Source of the DNA: VRUE01 sp963699225
GTDB lineage: Bacteria > Actinomycetota > Thermoleophilia > Solirubrobacterales > 70-9
Direction of reading: 5' to 3'
DNA: 64,000 bases
Assembly (NCBI GenBank): GCA_963699225.1
Contig: OY969423.1
Span: forward strand, 248,001-312,000
The position numbers were made by a program, and so were the translations under genes. Shown here in pieces: positions 9,319-19,200 of this stretch. The notes under the pieces were generated by a model. It worked only from the letters and a program-made list of their open reading frames with translations, was not told the origin of the DNA and did no database searches. Numbering within the stretch: the stretch's first letter is position 1; every line of letters starts with the position of its first letter.

Positions 9319-12300
9319 GGCCGGCACGGTGGCTGATCGTCCTGCTCGCCATGGGTGCCTTGCTTGTCCTCGCCCCTCAAGCGCTTGCCGCGCAGGCCGC
9401 TTGGCAGCTGAGCGACACCACCATGCCAACCAACTTCGCACCGGGCGATGAAGCCAACAGCTTCGGACCGAGCTACCTGTTGGTCGCCACCAACATTGGA
9501 GACGGGGCGACCAGCGGTGCAATCGCATTCTCGGACGCCCTTCCCGAAGGAATCGAGCCGACCTTCGCCAACGCTGAGTCCAGCAACTTCGGCAAAAACG
9601 GGACCAGCTGTGAAATCTCCGGCCAATCTGTTTCCTGCGTGTATTCCAAATCGATACCGGCAGGGCACCATCTCGAAATCCTGATCGGGGTCAAAGTCGA
9701 CCCGCTCGCAAGCGGGGTAAAAATGGATAACGCGGTTGTCTCGGGGGGCGGCGCCCCCAACTCGGCCTCGGCCGCCGCCCCCACGACGATCGGCCCCACA
9801 CTCCCCGGCTTTGACTTCCTGTCGGGCTTCACCGCCGCCATGACGGATGCCAGCGCGCAGGTTGTTTCGCTGGCGGGATCCCATCCCGCCCAGTTCACGG
9901 TCCAAGCTGGCTTTCCGACCGAGAAAACCACTAAGAACTCCCTTGGGGGGGCTGGACATCTTCGCGATGCGTTCGTGGATCTTCCGCGCGGGGAGATCGC
10001 CAACCCCGCCGCGACCCCCGTCCTCTGCACCGAGGTGCAGCTGATCAGCGAGGAATTCGAAGACCCTTGTCCGCTGGCATCTCAGGTAGGCACCGCGACG
10101 ATCACGACCGTCGCGACCAAGCCAGAAGTCGCCACTTTACCCCTCTACAACATGGTGCCGCCGCCGGGAGTGGCGGCCTCGTTCGGCTTCGATGCGCTCG
10201 GCGTTGGCGTCTTTCCTCATCTGATCGGATCGGTTCGAAGTGATGGTGACTTTGGGGTCTCTGGGGGATCGATCGACATCGACGCGCTTGGCTTCAATCC
10301 GATCTTTGGCGTTCAAATAGAACTGTGGAGCGATCCCACTAGTTCCGTGCACGATGCAGTGCGAGGTGAATGTGCCTCGGCAAAAGCGGTGACCTGCCCA
10401 ACTGGAGACACCAGCCATGTCGCCCTCCTTACCACTCCCCAGCAGTGCACTGAAGAGCCCATCCTCACCAAAGCGCGCGCTGACAGCTGGGAGAACCCAG
10501 GCGTCTTCAGGGAAGCCACATACGAAGCCACTCCCCTCCAAGACTGCCAATCCCTCAAATTCACCCCCACGATCAGCGCCAAGCCCACCACCACCCTCGC
10601 CGACAGCCCCTCGGGCCTTAATTTCAACCTGCACCAGCCCCAGGAAATGCACCTCAAAGACGAAGAAGGCAACCCCGCTCGCTCCACGGCCCCGCTCAAA
10701 GACCTGACCCTGACCCTGCCCGAAGGCCTGGTCGTCAACCCCTCCCAAGCCGACGGCCTCGCCGCCTGCTCCACAACTCAGGTCGGCCTCACCACCAGCG
10801 TGGGGGAGAGCCCGGTCCACTTCAACAAGGAACCCAACAGCTGCCCCAACGCGGCCAAGGTCGGCACGGTCAAAGTCTCCTCGCCACTGCTGGCCGAAAC
10901 CGAAGAAAAAGGCACCAAATTCAGGCTCGACACTGAAGGTGATGCGATCCCGCGCCCGCTCGAAGGCTCCGTCTACGTCGCCCAGCCCTACCAAAACCCC
11001 TTCGGCTCGCTGCTGGCGATCTACCTGGTGGTCGAAGACCCCCAATCGGGCATCGTCGCCAAGCTCGCCAGTGAGGTCCAAGCAGATTCCACCACAGGCC
11101 GGCTCACCACCACCCTCGAGGAAAGCCCCGAGCTGCCAATCGAAGACGCCAGCGTCCACCTGTTCAACGGCAACCGCGCCCCCCTTCGCACCCCCCCCGC
11201 CTGCGCCACCTACACCACCAAGGCCGAGATGAGCTCGTGGTCGGCACCCGATGAAACCACCCAGGCCACCGACAGCTTCGGGGTGAGCGCCTCCCCGGCA
11301 ACTCCCAACTGTCCCGCCACACCCCAGGGCGCCCCCAACGCGGCGAGCTTTGAAGCCGGCACCCTCACCCCCAAGGCCGGTGCCTTCTCTCCCCTGGCGC
11401 TGAAGCTCTCCCGCACCGACGGCACCCAGCCCCCCAAGGGCTTTGAATCGATCCTGCCGCGCGGCCTGATCGCAAAGCTCGCCGGCGTCCCCTACTGCCC
11501 AGAGGCAGGCATCGCCAAGGCGCGCTCCCGTGAACAGCCAAACCAGGGCGCCCTAGAGCTCACCGACCCGAGCTGCCCCGCCGCCTCGCAGGTGGGCACA
11601 GTCGACGTCGGCGCCGGCGCCGGCCCGACCCCCTTCCACACCACTGGCAAGGTCTACCTAGCTCCCCCCTACAAGGGCGCCCCGCTCAGCGTCCTCGTGA
11701 TCACCCCGGCGATCGCCGGGCCCTTTGACCTCGGCGACGTCGCGGTCAGAGCCGCTGTCTACCTCGAAGCAGAAAGCGCCCAGGCCCGCGCCGTCTCCGA
11801 TCCCCTGCCCACCATCCTCGAGGGCATCCCCCTCGACGTGCGCTCGATCGCGCTCTCGCTTAACCGTCCCAGCTTCACCCTCAACCCGACCAGCTGCGAC
11901 CCGAGCTCGGTCAACGCCAGCCTCAGCTCGGTCTTCGGCCAGGTCATTCCTCTCTCGAGCCGCTTCCAGGTCGGCGGCTGCTCCTCGCTGCCCTTCAAGC
12001 CCAAGCTCTCGATCCGCCTCAACGGCAAGACCAACCGCGGCGCTCACCCCAGCCTGCGCGCCGTGCTCACCGCCAAGCCCGGCGAAGCGGGCATCGCCGC
12101 CACCTCGGTGGCCCTGCCCCGCTCGGAGTTCATCGACCAGGCCCACTTCCGCACGATCTGCACCCGCGTGCAGTTCGCCGCGAACCAGTGCCCGGCCGGC
12201 TCGGTCTACGGCCATGTCAAAGCGATCAGCCCGCTGGTCGACTACCCGCTCGAAGGCCCGGTCTATCTGCGCTCCTCCTCCCACAAGCTGCCCGACGTCG

Positions 12301-12620
12301 TCGCCGCGCTCAGGGGCCCCGCCTCCCAGCCGATCGAGATCGACATCGACGGCCGCGTCGACTCGGTCAACGGCGGGATCCGAAACAGCTTCGAAGCGCT
12401 CCCCGACGCCCCCGTCTCCAAGGTGATCTTCAACCTGCAGGGCGGCAAGAAGGGCCTCTTTCAGAACTCGACCAACATCTGCTCAGCCACCTTCCGCGCC
12501 GCGGTCAAGATGACCGGCCAAAACGGCAAGCGCAATGACTTCAACCCGGTGGTCAGGGCAAGCGGTTGCGGCAAGTCCTCCAAGCCAAAGAAAAAGGGCC
12601 CCGCCAAGAAAAACCGCTGA
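9315..12620 (+). CDS. DUF11-like large secreted protein, unit B (complete)
   Basis: 1,101 aa. Signal peptide (hydrophobic residues ~5-25, cleavage near LAA/Q) followed by a DUF11-like domain (WQLSDTTMPTNFAPGDE ... LLVATNIGDGATSGAIAFSD ... LPEGI), a fold common in Gram-positive surface proteins. Residues ~1-407 differ clearly from unit C; residues ~408-1101 are identical to units A and C apart from one residue in C. It ends in the same Lys-rich tail. The start codon overlaps the propeller stop. No LPXTG motif or C-terminal membrane segment, so retention may be by charge or by binding the propeller; both are inferences. Confidence 0.88.
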   Translation: MRPARWLIVLLAMGALLVLAPQALAAQAAWQLSDTTMPTNFAPGDEANSFGPSYLLVATNIGDGATSGAIAFSDALPEGIEPTFANAESSNFGKNGTSCEISGQSVSCVYSKSIPAGHHLEILIGVKVDPLASGVKMDNAVVSGGGAPNSASAAAPTTIGPTLPGFDFLSGFTAAMTDASAQVVSLAGSHPAQFTVQAGFPTEKTTKNSLGGAGHLRDAFVDLPRGEIANPAATPVLCTEVQLISEEFEDPCPLASQVGTATITTVATKPEVATLPLYNMVPPPGVAASFGFDALGVGVFPHLIGSVRSDGDFGVSGGSIDIDALGFNPIFGVQIELWSDPTSSVHDAVRGECASAKAVTCPTGDTSHVALLTTPQQCTEEPILTKARADSWENPGVFREATYEATPLQDCQSLKFTPTISAKPTTTLADSPSGLNFNLHQPQEMHLKDEEGNPARSTAPLKDLTLTLPEGLVVNPSQADGLAACSTTQVGLTTSVGESPVHFNKEPNSCPNAAKVGTVKVSSPLLAETEEKGTKFRLDTEGDAIPRPLEGSVYVAQPYQNPFGSLLAIYLVVEDPQSGIVAKLASEVQADSTTGRLTTTLEESPELPIEDASVHLFNGNRAPLRTPPACATYTTKAEMSSWSAPDETTQATDSFGVSASPATPNCPATPQGAPNAASFEAGTLTPKAGAFSPLALKLSRTDGTQPPKGFESILPRGLIAKLAGVPYCPEAGIAKARSREQPNQGALELTDPSCPAASQVGTVDVGAGAGPTPFHTTGKVYLAPPYKGAPLSVLVITPAIAGPFDLGDVAVRAAVYLEAESAQARAVSDPLPTILEGIPLDVRSIALSLNRPSFTLNPTSCDPSSVNASLSSVFGQVIPLSSRFQVGGCSSLPFKPKLSIRLNGKTNRGAHPSLRAVLTAKPGEAGIAATSVALPRSEFIDQAHFRTICTRVQFAANQCPAGSVYGHVKAISPLVDYPLEGPVYLRSSSHKLPDVVAALRGPASQPIEIDIDGRVDSVNGGIRNSFEALPDAPVSKVIFNLQGGKKGLFQNSTNICSATFRAAVKMTGQNGKRNDFNPVVRASGCGKSSKPKKKGPAKKNR

Positions 12621-12683
12621 TTTAAAAGCCTTCGCGAGCAGTAGATATCCCAGTTCATCGAGCAAGCAAACAAGGAGTCAATG

Positions 12684-13589
12684 ATGCGAAAGCACCTCAA
12701 GAGGGGGAGGGTAGTGCTGGCGGCTGTCTCAGTCGTTGCGCTGGCCGCTCTCGGCCTCGCCGGCAGTGCCCAGGCAAAACTGGTGGGAGAATTCACCAAA
12801 TTCGGCAACTGCCCCTACAAAAACACCGAAGTCAGGCGTTGTCTTTACTCGCCGACTATCGGCGGTGAAGTCAAACTCGGCAAAAAGTCCGTGCCGATCG
12901 AAAAAGAAGTCGTCCTGCAGGGCGGCGCTGGCGTCGAAATCGAAGGCGGAGCCGAAGAAGGCTATAGAAAATTCTATGAAGCCACCAACGGGATCACGCT
13001 CTCCAAAGCGGCCCAGAACGTCCCGGGCGGCCTCGCGGGCATCGTCCCCGAAGCTTCCTCACCGCCGCTGGTCAAAGCGCTGATCAAATTCTTCTTCGAA
13101 AACAAAATCACCGGCCTCACCTCGACCCTAGAACTGGCAAAGCCCGCCAGCGAAATCCGGGTCAACGAAAATCACCTTGCCGAAGAGCTCGGCATCGCGT
13201 TGAAAATGCCGGTCAAGGTTCACTTGGAAAACCCCTTCCTGGGTAAATCCTGCTACGTGGGCTCCTCGAGCTCGCCGATCAACTGGAACCTGACCGTCGG
13301 CACCACCGCTCCGCCCAAACCCAATGAACCGATCAAAGGCTCAGGCGGCGTGACCGAATTCTTCGAAGAAGGCCAGATCCTCAAGCTCAAAGGCGCCGAA
13401 CTCGTCGACAACGCATGGTCGGCACCGGGTCCCTCGGGCTGTGGCGGGATCCTCTCCTTCCTCGTCAATCCGATCATCGCCTCCCAGCTGGGCACAACCA
13501 CGGCCGGTAACAACACCGCCAAGCTCAAAAACGAAATCTGGGAGTCGCCGGCCCTAGCGGTGAAAATCAACAACGAAGAACACCCCTAA
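12684..13589 (+). CDS. Secreted protein of the 301-aa array family, unit B
   Basis: Encoded protein identical to the gene at 2594, including the 63-nt spacer from the preceding stop codon and the AAGGAG placed 6 nt before this ATG. The lack of even silent changes means this copy was homogenised with, or duplicated from, its neighbours very recently. Confidence 0.85.
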   Translation: MRKHLKRGRVVLAAVSVVALAALGLAGSAQAKLVGEFTKFGNCPYKNTEVRRCLYSPTIGGEVKLGKKSVPIEKEVVLQGGAGVEIEGGAEEGYRKFYEATNGITLSKAAQNVPGGLAGIVPEASSPPLVKALIKFFFENKITGLTSTLELAKPASEIRVNENHLAEELGIALKMPVKVHLENPFLGKSCYVGSSSSPINWNLTVGTTAPPKPNEPIKGSGGVTEFFEEGQILKLKGAELVDNAWSAPGPSGCGGILSFLVNPIIASQLGTTTAGNNTAKLKNEIWESPALAVKINNEEHP

Positions 13590-13616
13590 CACGACCCGCC
13601 ACAAGGAGATAAGACG

Positions 13617-14237
13617 ATGAATCGCAAAGTAAGAACCCTCGTGCGGGGCGTGTTCTTGGCTCTGGCATTGAGTGCCGTCTTCTCGGCATCAGCCTCAGCC
13701 GCCCCCGCCTGGAATTTCGCAGGCAAAGCCCTGGAAGGAAAAGAAACGATCATGGGAGGGGCCTTTGAAAGCGGCCTCACCCTGCCCGGGCTGACGACCA
13801 AATGCGAAAATTTCCTCTACAAACTGACAATCGAAAACAGTGCCGGCACCGGTACAGGCAGTCTCACCGAAATGCCGCTCTATAACTGCACCACCTCGAG
13901 CAAATTCTGCACGGTCAAAACGATCGGCGCAGAAGCGCTGCCATACCCATCGAAACTGACCACGGTGACGACCTCCAACTACATCGTGATCGAAGGCATC
14001 AAAGTCGCGATCCTCTACGCGGGCGAACTCTGCGCGCTGGGAGGCACGACGGCCAAAGTCACCGGCTCCGCCGGCGGCCTGCTCGACAACGTCGCCGAAA
14101 CGGCAACGTTTAACGCCGCCAGCTTCACGGCGACGAAAACCGAATTGAAAGCACTGGGAGGAAAAGCCGAATGGTCCGGCGTCTTCCCGACCGAAGCGTT
14201 TGAATGGCACAGAGAACAGGCGCTGACCGTCTCCTAG
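13617..14237 (+). CDS. Secreted four-cysteine protein, 206 aa, unit B
   Basis: Identical copy of the gene at 3527, with the same ribosome-binding site and spacing. Four Cys and a type I signal peptide are retained. It lies wholly inside the homogenised core. Confidence 0.85.
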   Translation: MNRKVRTLVRGVFLALALSAVFSASASAAPAWNFAGKALEGKETIMGGAFESGLTLPGLTTKCENFLYKLTIENSAGTGTGSLTEMPLYNCTTSSKFCTVKTIGAEALPYPSKLTTVTTSNYIVIEGIKVAILYAGELCALGGTTAKVTGSAGGLLDNVAETATFNAASFTATKTELKALGGKAEWSGVFPTEAFEWHREQALTVS

Positions 14238-14254
14238 TGAAGGGACGACCGGCA

Positions 14255-15049
14255 ATGAGGAGCACCGGGGCCTTCTTGGCCTCGGTGCTCCTTGCCTTTA
14301 CGCTCGCCCTCTCCGGTTGCGGGGGCGGGGGAGGCTCTGATGCCTCCACTCAGGCCACCACGGCGAGCCAGGCCCAGAGCGGGAGCAGTACAGATAAGCA
14401 GGCGAGTGATGACTCCTCTTCCTCTCAGACGAGCAAGCACTCGACACCCGGCTCGAGCAAACAGGATTCAACCGACTCTTCAGCGCCAACCCCTCAAGGC
14501 AAGGCCGCCAAGCACGGCGCCCACATCGCCCAGCCCAAAGGCGCACCCGAGCAGGCACCGAGCTCCTCGGAAGTCGAAAACTCCGCGGTGGTTGACATCG
14601 CCCTTCAGAGCCCCAACTTCATCACCACCGCCTCCTCTGAATACGAGCTCCCCTCCACCTACACCTGCGACGGCAAGAACAGCCCCCCGACGCTCGAGTG
14701 GAACGGCGTCCCCGCCGGCACCGAGGAACTGATCCTCTTCGTCTTGGGACTGCAGCCGGTGGGTGAAACACTCTTCTTCAACTGGGCGGTCGCGGGCCTT
14801 GACCCAAGCCTCACCGAAATCCCCACCGGCCAGCTCCCCACCGGCGCGATCCTAGGACGAAACAGCTACGGCAAAGAGGCCTACTCGATCTGCCCCGCCC
14901 AAGGCCAGGGTGAAACCTACGTCTTCGCCCTCTACGCGCTGCCCCAGGCGCTAACGCCAAAGCGCGGCTTCGATCCGATGGGCCTGCGCAAGGAAGTGCT
15001 GGGGCTCTCGGGGGACGTGGGGCTGGTGACGGCGGCTTATGGGGGGTAG
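14255..15049 (+). CDS. PEBP-like lipoprotein, unit B
   Basis: Identical copy of the gene at 4165: lipobox, Ser-rich linker and degenerate PEBP domain. Identity with the other units stops 4 nt after its stop codon. Confidence 0.85.
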   Translation: MRSTGAFLASVLLAFTLALSGCGGGGGSDASTQATTASQAQSGSSTDKQASDDSSSSQTSKHSTPGSSKQDSTDSSAPTPQGKAAKHGAHIAQPKGAPEQAPSSSEVENSAVVDIALQSPNFITTASSEYELPSTYTCDGKNSPPTLEWNGVPAGTEELILFVLGLQPVGETLFFNWAVAGLDPSLTEIPTGQLPTGAILGRNSYGKEAYSICPAQGQGETYVFALYALPQALTPKRGFDPMGLRKEVLGLSGDVGLVTAAYGG

Positions 15050-15181
15050 TTGGGTTCAGACTGGGTCAACTAAATAGAAAATATTAAAGATAGAAAATAC
15101 TGAGTTGAGTGCTTATGCTAGCTAGAGACACAAAAATATTTGATGGAAAAGATTAGGTATAGAAAACATCCAGTTGAATGC

Positions 15182-15209
15182 TTGACACCATCAAATATGG
15201 CCTTATGGT
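15182..15209 (+). promoter_or_regulatory. Sigma70-type promoter of the unit B ~276-aa gene
   Basis: TTGACA (15182-15187), a 16-nt spacer, TATGGT (15204-15209). Boxes match unit A exactly while the spacer has point changes. The DNA upstream is AT-rich and only loosely similar to unit A. Confidence 0.6.
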
Positions 15210-15214
15210 GCGCC

Positions 15215-15249
15215 CGGAGCCTGGGAGAGAGATAAGACCCAAGGCTCCG
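15215..15249 (+). promoter_or_regulatory. Leader hairpin before the ~276-aa gene, unit B
   Basis: CGGAGCC-TGGG pairs with CCCA-A-GGCTCCG around an AGAGAGATAAGA loop. The only stem-region change from unit A is the bulged base. Not present before the unit C gene, which instead has a plain AAGGAGG. Confidence 0.45.
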
Positions 15250-15282
15250 CAAATAACCGTAACTCGGAAGAAAAGAGAAGAA

Positions 15283-16113
15283 ATGCGTACCCATGGAAGA
15301 AAGGCCCTCGGTCTGGTCTTGATGGCCGCCCTCGGGCTGATGGCGTTCAGTGCGACCGCTCAGGCGGCCGAATTAGTCTTAATAAGAAGGCATCTGGCGC
15401 TTTTATTAAACAGCGGTACCGTCCTTGGCACCGGTACCACAACAACGGCCTCTGGGAAACAGATAGGAACCGCCATTCTGAAAATCCCGGGCAAAAACGC
15501 GGAAATCAGATGCGAAACGGGTACGGTCTCTGAAGCATCGGCCGAAAACGTCACCGATACTCAAGAAGGCCCGGAAATCACAAAACTGACCGAAAAATCT
15601 GCATCGGGCTTGTCCGCTACGGGTAAAGGCAAAATCCAATTCTCGAAATGCAAAGTGTTTACGGAAAGCACCGGTGTGGAACTTGCGGCCTGCACTAAAG
15701 CATTCAACGAAAACAACGAAGAAAAAATCGGCTCGGAAGCCGCGCCTTCGGCCAAAGTCTTACTCTTATTCCTCTTACACTTCCACAAATCGACGATCGC
15801 GCCGGTGTTAGAAAGCCTTAGATGGTTAGTAAGGCTCTCACCGCACGCCGGTTTCCCGTTTACCAAACTCAAATTCGGCGGCACCTGCTCACTGCCGGAA
15901 AAAGTTGAAGTGACAGGCAATGCTACAACCCTAGTCCCCACAACAGATGCCACGAAACAGAAAGTGAAATTCGACACGGGGACAGCCGAAGGCCAAACCT
16001 GGAACAGCGAGGCCGAAGCGAAACTCAAATTCGGCGCGAACGAAGCCTTCATCAAAGGCGAAGTCGAAGTCGAACTTCTAGCTATAGGTGGCGCGACTTG
16101 GGGGGTCATGTAG
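15283..16113 (+). CDS. Secreted four-cysteine protein, ~276 aa, unit B
   Basis: The ATG at 15283 begins a signal peptide identical to that of the unit A paralog, followed by a diverged mature domain with the same four Cys contexts (IRCETG, FSKCKV, AACTKAF, GGTCSLPEKVEVTG). It is closer to unit C than to unit A, sharing the NENN-EKIGSEAAPSAKVL segment and the FLLHFH motif. Ends in WGVM like the unit A copy. Function unknown. Confidence 0.85.
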   Translation: MRTHGRKALGLVLMAALGLMAFSATAQAAELVLIRRHLALLLNSGTVLGTGTTTTASGKQIGTAILKIPGKNAEIRCETGTVSEASAENVTDTQEGPEITKLTEKSASGLSATGKGKIQFSKCKVFTESTGVELAACTKAFNENNEEKIGSEAAPSAKVLLLFLLHFHKSTIAPVLESLRWLVRLSPHAGFPFTKLKFGGTCSLPEKVEVTGNATTLVPTTDATKQKVKFDTGTAEGQTWNSEAEAKLKFGANEAFIKGEVEVELLAIGGATWGVM

Positions 16114-16175
16114 TTACGAGATAACCCAAGCGGCACAAGCAGCAATGAGATAACGCAGTAAGCAAGAATCCGATA

Positions 16176-16206
16176 GGCCCGGGACCGCAAATTGCGGTCC
16201 CGGGCC
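16176..16206 (+). promoter_or_regulatory. Perfect hairpin ahead of the unit C propeller gene
   Basis: GGCCCGGGACCGCA, loop AAT, TGCGGTCCCGGGCC. Same 14-bp stem and 3-nt loop as 6053-6083, with one compensated pair change and a different loop. An AGGGAG site and the TTG start follow within 32 nt. Confidence 0.65.
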
Positions 16207-16237
16207 GCCGGGCCAGGGAATACCAGGGAGAGATCAG

Positions 16238-19200
16238 TTGAGCGAGGCAAAGCGGATTCAGATGGATGGGTGGGTAGGGAACAACGGAGCCGGTCGGCAG
16301 ATCGGACGCCGACTCGGTGTGCTCGCCTTGTTGGTAGTACTTGTCCTCTCGATGGCGTTGACGTCCTCTGCAAGCGCCGCGCCCCCCGAAATCCTCTCCA
16401 GCTTCGTCTCTCAGGTCGGCACCGAAACCGCTGTGTTCAAGGCGGAAATCAACCCCAAGGGGAAAGCGGTCGGATATCGCTTCGAGTACGGCCTCTCGGA
16501 CTGCTCGGCCGAACCCAATCCCTGTGTCACCGAACCGAGCCTGCAGGGCACGCTGTTGACGAATTCAACCACGCCTGAAGCGCTTCCGCCGGTGACGCTC
16601 GAAGGCTTGATGCCGGGAACGACTTACCACTTTCGCCTGGTGGTCAAAAACAGCTCGAATGAAACCACCAACGGGCCAGATCGAGCCTTCAAGACCTATT
16701 TGCCGTCGCCCGTCTTCTCGCTCTGCCCCAATGACGCCTTTCGCCTCGGTAGCCTGGCTCCGCCCGGGACCCCCTCTGCCCAGCTGCCCGACTGCCGCAC
16801 CTACGAGCAGGCCTCTCCGACCTATAAGCAGGGTGAGGATGCCCGTGGCACTCCCGGCTCGGTCAGGGCCGCTGTCGAAGGAGGGGGCATCACCTTCAAC
16901 ACGACCAACGGCATCCCGGGTGGGGAAGGCGGGCAGGAAATCCCCACCTACCTGGCCACGCGCAGCCCGGGCAACTGGTCGACTCAGGGCCTTTCGCCCC
17001 TCCAGAGCGCTGGACCGACCGCCGTAGTGCTCGGCTGGACACCCGACTTCTCCAACGTGATCGAGATGGTGAGGAGACCCGAAGAAGGAAACCCGACCGC
17101 GCTCTTGGAGCGCTCTAGCGAGGGCGGCGCCCTTTCGACGATCGTCCCCCTGACCCCCAAACTGTCTCCCGCCTTCGCTGGCGCCAACGCAGACGGCTCC
17201 TTGGTCCTGTTCGAATCCAAAGTCGCCCTACCATCGGTGACAGGTGCGATCGAAGGCAAGCCCAACCTCTACCTCTGGCAGCGCGAAAGCGGCGAGATAG
17301 CGCTGGCGGGAGCGCTGAACGACACACAGGCCCCGGCCGAAGGAGCCCTTGCAGGCGCCTACGACTGGGCGGCGGGCACCTCGCCAAAAAATCTGGCCCT
17401 CGGAGGCGCCTTCTCACGTGGCTATTACGCCCAGGACAACCACGTGATGTCCGCCGACGGGAGCGCCGTCTACTTCACTGCGGCGGGCACCGGGAAGCTC
17501 TACGTGAGGCTCAACCCGACCGCCCCCCAGAGCGCGACCGCCCTCAACGGCAAAGGTGAAGAAGAGTGCACCGAAGCGGGCAAGGCCTGCACGGTCGAAG
17601 TCTCGGCCTCTCAAAGAGCGCTCCCGGACAAAGCCGGCACTCGCCCAGCTGCCTTTGCCGCTGCCACCCCCGACGGATCAATAGCCTTATTCGTCTCCTC
17701 GGAGAAGCTGACCGAAGACGCCAACACCGGCCCCGAACCCCCCGCGCCGACGATCTCGCGCGCCGGGGTGGGCGGCCCCCCGGCGGAAGCGAGCTTCCTG
17801 GGCGAGAGGGGGGCAGGGGTCGCCATTGCGGGCGAATACCTCTACTGGGCCGATCCCGCCAGCGGCTGGATCGGCAGGGCCAAGCTGAACGGAGCCGGCG
17901 CCGCGGATCCAGTGGACCGGGAATTCATCCACATCGCCGGGCGCCCACGCTGGATCGCGGCAGGGGACGAATACCTCTACTGGAGCGAACAGGGCGAAGG
18001 GGAAGAAAAGGGTGAAGAGTTGACAGACGAAGGCTCGATCGGCCGCGTCCGCCTGGACAAAAGCGAACCCCCCGAAGCGGACATAGTCGGCGGCCTGACC
18101 GACCCCCAGGGGCTGGCGGTGGACGGCGAACATCTCTACTGGGCAAACCACTTCGAAATCGCGGCGGAAGGATATATCGGGCGGGCAAGCCCGGACGGGA
18201 GCGGGGCGAATCCCAAATGGCTACCGCTGGGCGGGGAAATACCCCAAGGTGTGGCGGTGAGCGCCGCGGGCGTCTACTGGAGCTCGAACGCCGTCTTCAA
18301 CGCCACATCCGGCGAGAGGATCATAGGGCGGGCCAATCTTGACGGAAGCAACATCAAAGGTGTGAAAGTCTCGAAAAAACTCGAAGAAGGCAGCATGCGC
18401 GGCATCGCGCTGGACGCAGGACACGTCTACTGGGCGAGCTCGCGGATAGGAGCTGGGGACAAATTCGAGATCGGGCGGGATGACCTCAGCCTGAGCGAAG
18501 AAAACCTGGAAAGGGACTTCATCCTGATCGAAGGTAAGCCCAAGGGGGTGGCGGTCGACGGCGAACACCTCTACTGGTCGCTCAACGGGGAGCCCCCGGT
18601 CAATCCGGGGAATGACCTCTACCGCTTTGAGCCCGACAAGCCGGCGGGGGAACGACTGACCGATCTGAGTGTGGACTCGGGCGAGGAAAACGGGGCGGAA
18701 GTGAGGGGCCTGCTCGGTGTCTCTAACGACGGCGCCCGCGTCTACTTCGCCGCCAACGGCGTTCTCACCGACGCCCCCAACGAAGCGGGGGAAGCGGCCA
18801 CCCCGGGCGATTGCCGGGGGAGCATCGCTGAAGAAAGCGGGTCGTGTGAGACGAACGTCTACCTCTCGCGCCCCGATCCTGCCCATCCCGGTGCGCTCGA
18901 GATCGTCTTCTTCGCCCGTGTCTCGGGGGCCGATCGCAACGATTGGCGGCCGAACTCCGTGGAAGCCCCCCGCACCTCCCGCGTCACCCCCAACGGCGAG
19001 GCCCTCCTCTTCGCCTCTCACCGCAGCCTCACCTCCTATGACAGCGAAGGGACGAGCGAGCTCTACCTCTACCGCGAAGGGGCGGGCATCCGCTGCGTCT
19101 CCTGTGATCCCTCCGGGGCGCCGCCGCAGGGCGTCCCCGACCTGGGGGGCTGGCTCAATCTGTCTTTTCTCGGACCCTCCTCTCCGGCCCCGCTGCTCAC

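Larger units (their letters stand above)
10537..15053 (+). repeat. Near-identical 4.5 kb core, copy B
   Basis: Identical to copy A over this whole interval as far as I can compare. Against copy C the identity extends 73 bp further upstream, to 10464, so recombination tracts with the two neighbours have different left ends. Confidence 0.95.
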
